DNA of 64,000 nt, from contig VWZP01004506.1 in NCBI GenBank assembly GCA_013396995.1, positions 3,313,275 to 3,377,274 on the forward strand, read 5' to 3'. Positions 51,095 through 64,000 of this stretch are shown piece after piece (position 1 is the stretch's first letter; each line of letters begins with the position of its first letter). This stretch comes from Dicaeum eximium (lineage: Eukaryota > Chordata > Aves > Passeriformes > Dicaeidae). The position numbers were made by a program, and so were the translations under genes. The notes below the pieces were generated by a model. It had not been told where the DNA came from. It worked only from the letters and a program-made list of their open reading frames with translations, and made no database searches.

Positions 51095-53145
51095 AACTGC
51101 CAAAGGCCACAGTTCAATTCTTTGGCTCATCTTCTGCTGTGTCAGACAAGAGAAGTGCACACCTTTTTTCCTGTTAGAAGCAAAACCTGATGCTCTTCAC
51201 AGCCAGACAACTTTGTCAAAGGATTTCCAAGATAAATGAAACGCGTTAACATTTATGAGTGAATAATGCAGACAAATTCCTCACTTAGAATACAAATTAC
51301 TCTATTTACTGCATTAAAAAAAAAACCCCAAAACCAAACCCAACCACCCTCACATGGGAGAAAGCAGACAGTTCAGCTAGCTATAAAGACAAAACCTTTT
51401 TACACAGCAAGTTCAAAAGTATAAAATTAAGATCTGTATTTATTTCCTTTGGTCTCTCTAGCACTTTAAATAAAATATTTTAAGCCATGACTGCCAGAGA
51501 TGAAACAGTTCTTGCCTTACTTCCTCTGCTCTACCAACAGCAACACCATTGGGCTAACATGGGTAAGTTCACCGGTTAAAACTACTACAAGCCCACAAGT
51601 TGTTTGTTTGAAGTCTGGACCAGTTTCACAGGCCTGTTTTGTGTGGCCCAACCAGCACACAGGCTGGGGCAAGCAGAACTGTGCACTTCAGTAAGTCCAA
51701 GCTTTAGATGACTACTTCTGTTTATGCAATAGACAACTACAGTTCTTTTCATCACACTGAAATAGATGGACCTTTTCAAATCACCTACCCTGCACACCTC
51801 TATGACCAGAACAATTAAACAACTGGGATTAGAGCATCTCACTCTACCAAAAAAAAAAAATTAAATAACATCTCAGATCAGCCAGTACAGCTGTTTCTAT
51901 TGCATACTCCATCTAATTCTGAAAAATTAATTGCATATCCCATAGCATTTCATATCATGTGTTTAAATATGTATTTTATATTGATGTATTATAAATAGTA
52001 TGTTTACAAGTATTATGTAATAGCATATGCATTTCTATCCAAACCTTCCAGTGAGTCAGAAGCTGGTCCATGAGACAAATGCAAATATAATCATTTTCTT
52101 ATAAATATGATAAGCAGATAGAACTGATCCCCTATTACCAGGCAAACAGACTAGATAACACATTTCCATCCTTTTTCTTCTGGGTAAGTCAAAGGTACTG
52201 ATATTACTGTTTCAATCTTTATATGTGCTGCAGTTTTCTATAAACACAGGTTAGATAAAATAGGTGTAAGTCAACAGTAAGAGGTACAAGTCTCATTAAG
52301 ATGAGATAGTTCTGGGGCTGAACCTTCACAAGTGTTTTCCAAATTTCTTTGAAGTGTAGCTAGCTATTAAAACAACAATGCAGCATGTTTAAAAACCATG
52401 ACCATACTATTTCTATTTAAAGATTAAATTGGTCCCACTTCATAAGGTACAGAGAGTCAACTACTTGTCACAGGTACTATAGGCAGAGGAGGAACTAATC
52501 ACTAAATTCCAAGCTGAGGGCACAGCTACTGTGTCAAAGACAAACTTCCCCTACAGGATTATTTTTGTAAGCAATCTACAAAGTTTGGAGGGGGAAGGAT
52601 ATTGACTCCACCTGTCTAAGAAAAAGATACTACCTTTTTCAAACTTGTTCAAGAAAAATGACAAAAGGCAAGTGAGATTTTCAGAATTACTGCCATATAA
52701 CTAAGAAATGCATAAATGTATTCCACTGTAAAATCTCAGACAGTAGATGCTGAATTTAGTTCTTCTCAAATGATACTAGAAAAGTTTGAAGTACTGGCCT
52801 TGAAGATCAGTTTCACTGCAAAAGTAAGATTTTTTTTTCTGGAGCTCTGGTTTGGAAAAGAGTAGTGTCTCATGGCTCCTCACAAAGAAGAAAAGTTTGC
52901 TTCTGCACTGTAAACTTCACCCTGACCCAAAAGGAGTATTTGTCAGAAATGCAAACCAGACTACTACAGTCTGCCCCAATTACAAGTACAGAGAAACCCT
53001 GAGAACCAGCACAGAGGAAGAAAGAAAAAAAAAAGAAAGCAAGCCACCCCCAGTTCCAAAGCACAGTTCAAAGAAAACCTCCCTGGACTCCTGGCCTGAC
53101 TGGGCCTGCACTCAGAACTGATAAACAGGTTCTCCATCAGAAGCA

Positions 53146-53203
53146 GGGGGCTTGGCACTAGGTGATCTTTAAAGGTCCCTTCCAACCCAAACCATTCTAT
53201 GAA
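53146..53203 (+). mobile_element. CR1 LINE 3'-tail fragment
   Basis: CTTGGCACTAGGTGATCTTT followed by AAAGGTCCCTTCCAACCC and CATTCTATGA is the canonical CR1 3' tail. Only about 58 bp are recognisable and no coding part remains. Confidence 0.9.
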
Positions 53204-56200
53204 AAAAAGGAAAGTTCAAACACAAAATTCAAACAACTTCCTTTTCAGGCAGTTCTAGCCACAGCTTTGCAGAGATGATTACAAATATTGATGATGCTAA
53301 ACGAAAGAAGCAGCAGGGTAACAACCAGACTGACTGTACTACTCAATTAGACTCTACTAGTAGCCTTTTTTAGTTACTCTAAACTTTCTGGTTTAGGAGC
53401 ATTCAGGGGAAGCATAAAGCAGAGAAAAGTGTGGCTGTTAAGAGCAAAAGAAAACATAAAGAATGCTATCTATGTCAGATATTTCCTGAAGTACAAGCAA
53501 GAAGAGCCTTTTACATAAGTGCTAAATAAAAGATGGACAGAGCAGTGAGAGTGAAACTATCTGAGCAGATGTAAAACAAGAGCATCAACCCCACCTTGCA
53601 GTTACTTCTACCAGAGCACTGCAGGCAGGACACAGCCCCCACGTTTCCACTGGAGCCAGCCCTGTGAGAGCAGTCTCAGCAGCCCAGGAAGCAGAGCACA
53701 GCTGAGAGCAGCAAGGCAGAGATGATGTTACACACAGGAACTGCCTGATCAGACAGAAAATACTTTCACGAGGTGCCCTCCTTCAGTGAAGGGCAGCAGA
53801 AGAAGTGTAGAAAGTCAGACTCTGGGACTGCCTAAGGCAAGGGGAAAAAAAAAACCTTAAATAAACCAGCTTTAAATCAAACAATAAACTATACACAAGG
53901 ACAAGCGCTTCAAAGAATTAGGGCATTTATAAAGCCCTATGATGACTGCTCAGACATATCTAACAAGGGTTTCACTCACTGTCTTCAATTTTTTCTCTGT
54001 CTCAGGACTTTCAAAAAGTTATAGAGCGCTGTCCTTGAAAAGAGATATGCTGAAGTACCAACATAAAATAGCTTCTCTTTCTCATTATTAAATTCTGAAG
54101 AAGTATCTTGAACTGTGAAATGAAATTTGTGCTCATTTACAACACATGACAAAAACAAAACACCAATCCTTTTGCAGAGAACAACATTTTACCAAGTAAA
54201 TACATTTGCTTGTTTTTTTGGTTGAGCTTTTTTTTTCAAACACTGATTTAGAACCAGGAAATGGACCATTTTTAAGCACAACAATTGTGCTTTTCATTCT
54301 AAAGAAAGAGTTTGACTTTCAACATTTTTTTTAACATGCTAAAATACTAAGACCAAAGATTACATGTTCTCTGAGGAAGTAAAAGCTATGTAACTGTGAA
54401 AGCTAAACACAAATTACTGCAACTTAGTACGTGATTTTAAGTTACTTCACTGAAGCTATGGCATATACATCAAAAACACAAAATTATGCAGTACTGCACC
54501 ATTCTGGCAGTGTTGTAAATCCAACACATTGTGAGAAATCAAACTTATTGTACTCAGCATTTTTTATTTCCTGACAACTGTCAGCAAGACCGAGTGCCCT
54601 GATGAGGGAGTGTGTGCATGCCTGTCCCCTGGCAGGGAGGACCTGCCCTCAACAGATGGAACAGGAGCAGAAGCAAAGGCTCTATCACTCATATAGCAAA
54701 ACAGGGGCTCAAAAATCACTGAAGTATTTTGACCAGCAATTAAAAATATTAGTTTCCTAAAAGTACATGTGGGTCCTACATCAGCTTTGGATATAAACTG
54801 CCCTGCTTGAGTAGTGTCCTGAGACACAATCCAGCTGACCACCTGCACAGTGTGCAGACACACCAAGCACATGGGTGCACGTGTGGTGTTACAGATTTAT
54901 ACACACACAAAAAGTAACCAAGATACAAACTATATCACTTTATTGCATTCTGTCCTCTGGAGATAGATGGCTTTCCATTTGCCTTTTTTTATTAGGTTTG
55001 CTGCTTTTTTTACCTTTTTAAATAAAGTTTTATCATGCCTGTACTTCCTTTTCTTTTTAGTGCTGCTACTCCAGCTCTCTGACTCACCCACACGAGCTAT
55101 GCTCCAGCATGTTGCAGTTCGTGTTCTTTTATAAAGTGTCACTACAAATTCTTACCTGAACTGAAGAGACTTAAATGGAATAAATCCACCTACAGAGGTA
55201 AAGGTGGGCAGAGCTGACAGATCACATAACTAAACACACAAAAAGCCTACATAAGGCCAGAAACAGCACCTGGGGTTCTAATTGTTTATAATATTTGTTT
55301 ATGTGTCCTTTTCCACATGAAAGTACCTCAGGTTTGAACACCAATGTTTGTCACATTCCCAATATCACATCAGAAGCCAGCTGTGCTTCTAAGAAACCCA
55401 GACTGACTCTTGAGATCAAAAGCACTCCCATGATCATTCCCTTCTCTAACTTAAGACTGGAGAGATTTGCTACCAATGAATGCCACACTTTCAAGAGAGC
55501 AAGTTTCCACCAAATTTATTCTATAGTAGAACTATTTCTAGTCCTCCAAGCTGAAAAGTTGGTCAGCAAAATATTAACTGAACATAAGCCAACATAAGAA
55601 AAGGCAAAATACCATAGCTCTACCAGCAGAGGCTACTGGTCCTTTCTTTACCCAGGAATAAACACTTTTTCCTTTAAAAAAAAATAAACACCTACATAGT
55701 TTTCTAACCAGAATTAACTTAATTCATAGTATTTCTCTTGAAAAAAGTCTCCAAGAAAAACTGAGTGATGAGCATGACTCAAATTAAAAATAAATTTTAA
55801 AAATTTAAAAAACACACATACATAAACCATCAAAAACCCTAAGAGGATAGCAAAAGGTTTTTTTACCTCTCCTTCTGCTGACAGAAGAAACAACAGCTTT
55901 ATACTTCTTACTTTGGTTGATACAGTTTAATTTCTATAGAGAAACTCAAGAAGTCACAAGGGTCTCCAAAACACGAAGAACCTATGGGTGCACTGGTGGC
56001 AGCAAGACAGAACTGTCAAACTAAACAGATAAGCTGAGCAATGTGGACAACTGAGAGACTCCCACCTGAAAAAGAAGAAACAGCTCATCCCTCCTTCCCT
56101 CACCATAAAGCTGAGAAAGGAGTTCATTGCCCACAGTTCTGTTAATAAGGCTGCAACAGCACTTCAACTTCTCCATAACACTTAAACACCAAGTAGGTGT

Positions 56201-59200
56201 CTTTTTACAGCATGTGCCAGTTTGGCCCTAAAGCTGTGTGAATACAGCACACCGAAGGAATGCATCAATACCAAATGCTCCAAGGAGCTACTAACACCAA
56301 GAGCACAAGTTCTCCAGAGCCACACAATGCCGGAATTAACACTTCCTCATTTCTCTGAGCAAGCAACAGAGTTACAAAAGAAGAAACTCGAAACAACTTT
56401 GCCTTTTTGAATGGCCATGTACTGCTGCTGCAATAACCTGCACGACCTGGAGCACTGCCTTGTTCTCCCATTCGATCAGGGCAGCTACATGCCCAAAGAG
56501 ACTACAAACACCATAAATAAGCGTGACGTTAGAATTCATTATTAAAAGGGAATCATAGTAAGAGAAAAGTAGCAAGTTCTATGGGGATGTGGCTGCAATA
56601 TGTAAAGCAGTCTAAAAAGAGTCAGGTTACAGTCATTTCTAACCATGCAAAACTAACTGAACTTCTCTGTGCCTTCACTCCTCCTGTAAAATAGGAAGCA
56701 AACTACTTCCTCATCTCACTAGACCATTCTGATAATAAATAACTTTACAGAAAGCAGCACCAGACTGCCCATGAGGAAATTAGCTGCTTCTCTGGAGCAA
56801 TCTAGCAAGAGCATGGTGCAGCCTAAAGCAGTGAAGACACACTACTGAACACTGTGTTGATGGAACTAGCACCAGACACTTGGGGGGATTAAGCAGGCAC
56901 TAATGGAAGAAATGGCCTACGAATACATATTCATGGCTGCTTGCTTTCTGCAACTTCTGGACTTTTGAGCACTGCTTTGCAGCCAAACAGTATAAATTCT
57001 TAATCAGGAAATGAGACCAGACAATTCATCATTGTAGTTACATAGCTCATGACCAGAATCAGAACCATTTGCTCACAACACCAATTTTTACCACTTATAC
57101 ATACTAAGCTAAAGTGAAGACACATTGGCTACTAATGGCAATGGACAAAACTCTGTTTATTTCACTACAGTCCCTTCCTTACAGATTTCCTAACTCTTAC
57201 CATCACAAGTTCGTTGTCCAACAGACCTATCTGCCTTCTTTACAAAATCCTAGCTTCTACCCTTACTACTCCTTCTGCCTTTCCCTGCCCATCAGTTCTC
57301 TATTTCATATTTTCTTTGTCCAGCAAGTCCTCAGTTTCCTGTCCCCAAGATGCTGGGTGAGAGGCAGCATCATCCCTACACACTCCCTCAGTACTTACCA
57401 ATACTTTCCACACAGCCAAAGAGCTCCCAACCCAACCTCTCTGCTAGTTGATCATTAACCTGGGCCTAACTCAGTCCCAGATTCTAATTAATATTCTTCC
57501 CTGCTTTCAACTCAAAGCAAGTTGCTCCTCCTGCTAGTTAATTGCCAGGTCTCCTCACCTCAGCTGTCCTCTCCATCCAAACCCCTTTCTTCTTCCATGC
57601 TGCCTGCCTGGATACATGTTTATTAGAGCATAAGTTTTCATAGGACTGTAATGGGGTCAAATTGAGGCCGATTCCGGACTAGAGACAGGGAGAAAAGCAA
57701 AGCGAGAGGCACCAGCCCTGCAAGAACACTCTGCTCTAAAGCAGAGACACACTGGAGTTATTTGAAGAGCTGTCAAATTTTAAGACTCCCATTACAACAT
57801 CTGTTCCCAAGCTTCACTTTTGGCAGTTACTGAAGTCGTTTGACTGAAATTCCTTTGAAAACCTGACACAATATTAACATCAATATTATGTCACACTCAA
57901 AATATTAGGTCTTAATCAATCGTCTCTTACACTGCCATTTACTAGACTCTACTGCCAGTCACAACTACAGGGAGTTTCCTACCAGGACACAATTCTACCC
58001 CATGATTATTAAGAAGCCAAAGTTCCAGAACAATGGTGAGTTTCCCCATAAAAACTTTGAACACTGCTAAAACTGTAAACTTCAGAAGAGATAAGAAAAC
58101 AACTTGGGCTTTGTTAGACTAGTTGAAAGTTCTTGTAGGATTGCCCTCCAAACTTCAAGGTTGGAGATATCAACTAGATTATGCTATTCTGTTACTCCTG
58201 CTAAGAAATTATTTCAGTTCTGAACTCTGAGATGCAAAGGTAAGAACAGATAAAGCATTTACTATTTTAGTGCTTAGGAGAACACAACTTTAGTCAGTTT
58301 TACGTGGGAACAAGCAAAGTAGCCATAGCAAAAAATTTCAAAAGCATCATTACAATTCAATTGCCTGTTCAGCTGACAAATCCACATCTCCCCACACAGA
58401 AGCAGGAAATATAAACTCCGAATCAATTAACTGCTTCCATAAGCAATCCTTACACAATGCTCTCTCTTGTCTGTATGATCTTCATTTATATAAAAGGTCA
58501 GCAATTTTATCTTTGAAATGAAGCCTCATGAAGTCTAGTGGTTACTTATTTCAGTTCCACCTTTGAAAAGAACAGTTTCAAGTAACCGTATGTCTCAGCA
58601 CATAAAAGGTGCAAATGCAACAAGAAATGAACTGCCTTTTCATGCCCAGAATTCACTTGGCCTAAGAATTTTCACTTTCAAGGACACTAAACAGAAAGGT
58701 TCTGTTTTAACAACAACCCCCCAAAAAAACCCAAACAAACAAACTAAAAAAAAAAAAAACCACAAAAACAAAACCCACCCACCCCCCAAAAAAAACAAAA
58801 CCAACAAAAAACCCTGCTATTAATGTGCTTCTTATTAATTCTTACAGCTTTTTTTTCTTCTAGATAACAGTGCTAGAATTCAGAAAACTGTCTAGGGTTT
58901 TTTTTGTTTTTGTTTTTTTAATTCAGTAGAGGGTCAGATTGATTTGTACATCAGAGGCTGAAACAAACACCTTTGTTGTGCAACACAAAAAAGCAAGAAA
59001 TCAGTTTCCCTGAGGATGTTACCCTCAAGACTGCTGTAATAAAGAGAAGAGCCATCATCCAGTGCCACACCTGACTGGGAGAATACACAATTAGATCTAA
59101 CTTTTGAACTATTCAACTGCTACAGCCACTAGACCAGAAACGGGGATTTCCAGTCACCTAATTTACAACTAGGGCTCCTAGGAACTCCTCTATTACCTTG

Positions 59201-62200
59201 TGTAGTACACCAGAAAAAGTTACTCACACTAACACTCCATTTAATTTAATCATCTAGTACTGAAGGAGAACCAGAATTGCCTCATGGCTGAATTTAAGAG
59301 TCTTTTGAACTACGCCAGTTAAACAGAATTCGCTCACAGAACTGCCTCCTGCTACCAGGGAACATTTAAGCCCTGTAGTCTGAAGTAAAAAGTGCTTTTA
59401 AAAATGTATCTAGGACAGTGTTCTGCTGCACTTTCTCATATATAAAGTAATTACCAATATAAGATTTTTTTTTTTGCCTGGTGGACACCAATTTCAGGTA
59501 AAGCATTTGCTGATGGAATCAGCCTCTCTGATAAACGTATTAACTGCCTACAGGATCAAGCTTTGGGTTTTGGTGTGGGTGGCAGACAGAAGGCCTGTTT
59601 TGCAAGGCATGCTATTTTTGTAGCTACAGCCACACCAAACTGAACGCACACAAATCTCACAAGCTAAGCTGTCCCAGCCCCAGTCACACTTTTTGCACAG
59701 GCACCACCTGGGAATCCCAAGTGCTGTAGATATAAGCCAGAGAATCAGTCCAACACTTAGTAATGAAGATCACAAACCATACAGCATTTTCACTGTATTT
59801 TCTGAGCAGGAGTAAAAGAATAAAAATATATCCTCCCATACCAACATTGTTAAAGAAAACTAGTTTTATACACTTGAAGGTTGTACATAAGTACAATCTC
59901 TTCGTTTCAGAGACATTCAGTCCCCAATTTTTCCTACAGTCCCACAATGATTTCATGTAGTAGAAAAAAAAAAAAAATGGCAGGTTTGGTCAGTCAGATA
60001 CCATTCCCCAAATGCAGCATCAGAACATTAGGTTAGTGCAAAGACGGCAAACAACAGCATTTCCCAAGACATGCAAATTAGTCAATACTTGTCTAGGCAC
60101 TAGAATCATAAAAAATATTTTTCTAGGTGCTGAAAAAGCAATCCTAAAGAACATTCAAAGATAATAAGTCTGGAACCAAAAATGCTTTTACAAATCAATT
60201 ACATGGACAGTATTAACATTGTCAGAGTTAACCAGAAATAAATTACTAAACATTTCATCAATATCACCATATTCAGTAGCAACAGTATATGAAGGGGGCA
60301 GCATAACCAGACAACAAAGGTCTTAACAACAGATCTGAGCTCATAAGCCACATAAACATACTGAGCAGGAGAGGGTCAGCCCTTACCTCACAACCATGAC
60401 AGTCTTACAACTATCCTGAAATTCAAATGATCATGAATGAAAGGCCAAAGAATGCATCATTTTCCCTACACCTTTCAATTATGCTTTGCCTGTAACTAGT
60501 TTCCCTGTTTCCACTGTGAAGGTATTCTCTGTACATCAGGCTTTCACGTGACAGAGAGGACAAAATACCATTTCTAAAAAGCAGAATGCAATTAAAACCA
60601 CAGGGGATGGGGAACATAGGAGAAAGTGCTGCAGCTAAAAATACTTTCAGCTTTACCTAGTCAATTCTAAAACTGCTTATTGTTTGTCATTGGTTTCTGT
60701 TAAGCTCTGCTGTTTATATGATTGCAATACATGTATCCCCAGTAAGCACTGGAACTGCAAATGTAAAACACCTCCTATGTAAGAGCCTATTACCCTCAGC
60801 AAATTTTAGACAGTTGGAAACACTCTGCCAGCTGCAGCAGCCAACTTGTGGCACTCGAGAGAACATTCCTGAATCACAGATGGGAGGAATCTGAGGTGAT
60901 TTTATAAGAGATCCTGAAATTAAAGGCAATCAAATAAGTCCCTGTCTTCGTAAATATGAAGAGCAATGCAGATTTCTCTACAATGGGTAGAGGTGTTAAA
61001 TTTTCCATGATCACAAGGAAGAAAATATTGATAACTGCTAAGTGAAGTTTACATGGTTATAGATTAACAATAAAGAAAAACTTAAGAGGTGTGCAAGAGG
61101 ACCATCCATTTACTTAAAAGTGCTCTTGATATATGCAAACAAATGGGAGTAGAAAAGACATCAAATGGTACATACAAATGGCCAAAATTAACAGCTGGAA
61201 AATTATTTTAAATAATTCTTGCCCTGCCTAACTGATGCATGTATTTCAGGGGTCACAGCTAGTAAGCAGTGCCAATGCTTCAGGGTCCCCAGTGCTTTCC
61301 AATCCAAGCAGAGCTGCCTTCATGCCCCCGGTACCCACTGTACTCTCATCACCTCTGAAGCCATGCTGACAGACTGGAGGGATTCATTTGGACCAAAATG
61401 ACAATCAGTTTGACTCTCTGCATCCTGGTCCTAAGCACAGGAGCTGGCACTGACATTCAAGCCTTGTGTGGATTCAGCACATACATTCACATGAGCTGCA
61501 TGCCTTGCCTGTAGCACATTTGCTTCACAGCTGATAATCCATGAGATGCAACTTGACAACACTCAAAATATTTCAGCTTTGAAGATGTATTTTCAAACAT
61601 TTTTACTATGAACAAGTCTCATAAAATTGATTTGTAATGTACTTCAGGGTAGTTAACATTACCTTAACGAACAGGAGTCATTCTTAACTTATGCCCATCT
61701 ACATCAATGACAGAAACTCTTGGCATAATTAACAAGAACAAGCCTTTAGGTCGGATGGGCAAAGGTGACAACCTAGACTTACATTAGTGCCATCATTTCC
61801 TAAAAACCACCAACCAAATGAACTACAACAGCCTCACACAAACCTGCTTAAAAAACAAATCCAACTCCTTGCACACAAGCTTTAATTTTGCCTGTCTCTA
61901 CTACATCAAGATATGCATTGGCTCCATCTATGCCCCCAGCTGGCAGGCAGGAACAAGAAAAAAGGGACTGCAGGCTGTTTGTGTGTCTGTGTTCTCCAAG
62001 ATACACAGCGAGAGGAAAAAAAAAAATTCTGCATTTATGTTTACCATGCCAAAGCAGCTGCAGAAATCCAAAGTGGCCCCTACATATGCTTCCAAATTAG
62101 AGACAATTTCTGTTATTGTATTACTCAATAATTCAGTAGTTTGCAATACAAATATTCCCTGTCCTTCTGTCTCTTTACAGTATTAATTCCAAGTGTTTAG

Positions 62201-63669
62201 TAAGCACTGTCAGAGGTCTGATGACAGACACCTTAAGGTGCCCCCATAATTGTCTTTAAACTATTGCATTCAATTAATTTAACAATTAATTCTTTTGCAA
62301 ATATATGTAACTACTGATAGACACAATAAAAATTTGATTCCTTATTTCTCTTTATCAGGGGATTAAGACTCACACAAAACCCAGGTAAAGGGACAGGATA
62401 GTTCTGTAAGCAAGAAGATAACTGGCTGGCACCAGGTTTCCACAACCAGTGCAGGGAGGGTTTCACAGGAAGAGGCAGAGACTTTCAGAAGACAAACTCT
62501 TCTATAATCTGTCCCCTCAGGTGGCCCCAGCTAAACTGCAAACAAGGAAGAAAATCTAGAACACCTGACGACAAATAGAAGTTGTATAACAGATGGGATC
62601 AAATTCATTCCTTACTTTCATATAATCGTGGTAGTTGACAGGGATATTTTAAAACAGATCCTGGGATCACTTCTTTCCACAGCCCCTGCTCTCAGACAGA
62701 TAATATATGCAATAACAAATCTGACAGTCTGACTGGGATAAAAAGCTATCTTCTCTCCTACTCAAAGCTTCTGTTTCAACAATAGAGCACTCTCTGTATG
62801 CCAGGCAAGAAACAATCCAACTTCATGTAACAGCAGTATCTTATTCATGTGGTTTAGGATTTTGCTGTTAAGCTTGCCACACAGAACCAAAGATACATTC
62901 TGCAAAACAACACACCTTGCTGAACAAAGATACTTGTCAGGGGGAACCTTTTAAGTTTGAATCCACGTTCCAACCTTGACAACCGATTTCAGGCTATTTA
63001 CTGCCCAACACCTGAATCTGCCACAACCTACAACAGAAAATGCTGATTAACTAAAAGCTGTGTTTGAAGTCCAAGCAGTCAGAGCACAAAGAAAATTCTA
63101 TGTCAATGAGGAGTGAGAGGATTTGAGCAAAAGAGACTTTGCAATATTTGCAGTAATAAGGAAGAACCCAGATTATCAGATCAATCTAGAAAATGTTTTA
63201 CTGGTTTGAAGATTAACATACATGTTAATGTACAATTGTATTTCCATATTATGTTACGAGAAACTCAGAATGACAGATTTTAAATGTTAGTAAGACTCCA
63301 CTATCACAGCAGTATGACAGCTGTCACACTGTTGCTGACATTTGGATCCAGGATGGTGATGCTATGGAACAGATAAAGAAAAAAAACTTCAAAAAACTTC
63401 TTAACACAGTCTCTTGATTTCTTTGGGGTCTCAAATGTTCCTGTGAAGAAACTTCTTGCATTTTTTTTTACCATTTGAGATATGACACCAGATTAAAAAG
63501 TAAGAAAAAATTAAATTGCAGGCGTCCTTATTCTCGAATTACATGTGAGAAAATTATAATGCAATTAAAATTTGATTTTATCGGCTATATAATGAATGGG
63601 TTAGAAACAACACTCTCCTGTTACAGACTCCAAATTCACCTTAACCCCACCTGGAATTACAGTCCCAGC
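53204..63669 (-). other. CYRIB: CYRIB intron 1, 5' segment, mostly featureless
   Basis: AT-rich unique intron running up to the CpG island. I note the A/C-rich tract (58711-58813) with a T/G-rich tract 80 bp beyond it (58896-58920), and various short A or T runs. No exon, RNA gene or transposon is recognisable. Enhancers are plausible in the 5' part of a long first intron but I cannot point to one. Confidence 0.75.
58711..58813. repeat. A/C-rich low-complexity tract
   Basis: The plus strand is nearly pure A and C for about 100 bp, with runs of six C and up to thirteen A. It is read as T/G-rich sequence in the CYRIB transcript. An 86-codon frame across it, rich in Lys, Thr and Asn, is a composition artefact. 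Confidence 0.9.
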
Positions 63670-64000
63670 ATCACCGCGCTGCACACAAACCTGCAGGATA
63701 CACCCTCACCATGACAAATTCGCAACGATCCCAGTATTCCGCTCAACGCGCTGCATGTTCAGCCACGCTCGGAAGGACTGCAGAGGTCCCTGCGAGAGCT
63801 CTCCCCCTCCCGTTATCCATTACCCTGTCACTCCATCCCGCCGCACTACCTGCATCCCGGGGAGCCGCCCGCACTCGCACCGGCCGCAGAGCAGAGCCCG
63901 TGCCCGCCGCAGCGGGAAGGAGCGGCCGGGGCAGCCCGGGGCAGGGCGGCCGGTCCCCGGTGACCCGCGTGGCTCTCCCGCCGAGGGAGCAGCGGCCGCC
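63670..64000 (-). promoter_or_regulatory. CYRIB: CpG-island promoter region of CYRIB
   Basis: The sequence changes from AT-rich intron to GC-rich, CpG-dense DNA from about 63670 onward, and the density rises steadily to the window end. It includes a GC box (GGGCGG, 63944-63949) and a NotI-type GCGGCCGC at 63992-63999. I see no convincing TATA box. This is the form of a housekeeping-type vertebrate promoter, and CYRIB is broadly expressed. The island may extend past the right edge and may be bidirectional; the window cannot show that. Confidence 0.75.
63850..64000 (-). other. CYRIB: Probable 5'UTR first exon of CYRIB (cut by window edge)
   Basis: On the minus strand this GC-rich stretch ends in GGGATGCAG followed by GTAGTG at 63849-63844, a good consensus splice donor, inside a CpG island in the right place and orientation for CYRIB exon 1. 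The exon's 5' limit cannot be set and may lie beyond the window. The only ATG I see in the exon is at 63855-63853, two codons before the donor. The assignment rests on position, CpG density and donor quality, not on recognised protein sequence. Another donor slightly downstream on the minus strand (a GTAATG near 63825) is an alternative end. Confidence 0.6.

Larger units (their letters stand above)
47446..53145 (-). other. CYRIB: CYRIB intron 1 segment with an unclassified GC-rich flank and a gap
   Basis: The first 260 bp (47446-47710) stay GC-rich and may be a further, unrecognised part of the CR1 or another insertion. G runs occur at 47848-47856 and 47889-47909. The rest is AT-rich intron, containing the homopolymer and gap at 51000-51094 and an AT-rich block with ATTGCAT/ATATGCAT motifs at 51895-52040. 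No gene was seen. Confidence 0.7.

Noticed and set aside
58563..58823. 86-codon plus-strand frame rich in Lys, Asn and Thr
   Set aside because: It is produced by the A/C-rich low-complexity tract.
1..64000. CRISPR arrays, operons, phage or bacterial mobile systems
   Set aside because: No regularly spaced repeats, no dense coding and no prokaryotic genes are present. The spliced vertebrate gene and CR1 copies settle the origin.
1..64000. tRNA, rRNA, snRNA or microRNA genes
   Set aside because: I saw no cloverleaf with A and B boxes and no rRNA or snRNA core sequence. Hairpins noticed, such as 9921-9946, are too short for a microRNA precursor.

Overview
The window is vertebrate nuclear DNA, most likely from a bird. 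It is AT-rich, has no dense gene content and no prokaryotic architecture. Its recognisable repeats are truncated CR1 LINE 3' ends, including a decayed C-terminal reverse-transcriptase reading frame, and one LTR of a type I recall from avian genomes. I cannot name the order or species from the sequence.

The only gene I can support is CYRIB (also called FAM49B, CYFIP-related Rac1 interactor B). It lies on the minus strand and only its 5' part is present. Reading from high to low coordinates there is: a CpG-rich promoter/first-exon region cut by the right edge (about 63670-64000), with a likely 5'UTR exon ending at 63850; a very long first intron of about 58 kb (5991-63849, assuming no further untranslated exons); the start-codon exon (5908-5990, ATG at 5980-5978, residues 1-24 plus one base); a 5.8-kb intron (144-5907); and the next coding exon (22-143, completing residues 25-65). 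The rest of the gene lies beyond the left edge. Both coding exons have canonical splice sites and join in frame, and the 65 encoded residues match the mammalian protein as I remember it.

The remainder is intron. It holds CR1 fragments at 23395-23460 (+), 26030-26286 (+), 46683-47445 (-) and 53146-53203 (+). A probable solo LTR lies at about 17141-18200 (+). Two short intronic CpG clusters lie at 14286-14560 and 39100-39260. There are also several simple or tandem repeats and A/C-rich tracts. Two assembly blemishes stand out: a 281-bp segment repeated without any difference on either side of a single N (17787), almost certainly an unmerged contig overlap, and a 22-N gap next to a 26-A homopolymer (51073-51094).

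The biologically most interesting point is the 5'UTR. If exon 1 splices directly to the start-codon exon, the junction creates a four-codon upstream ORF whose stop codon sits one base before the CYRIB start codon. I found no new multi-gene system in this window.
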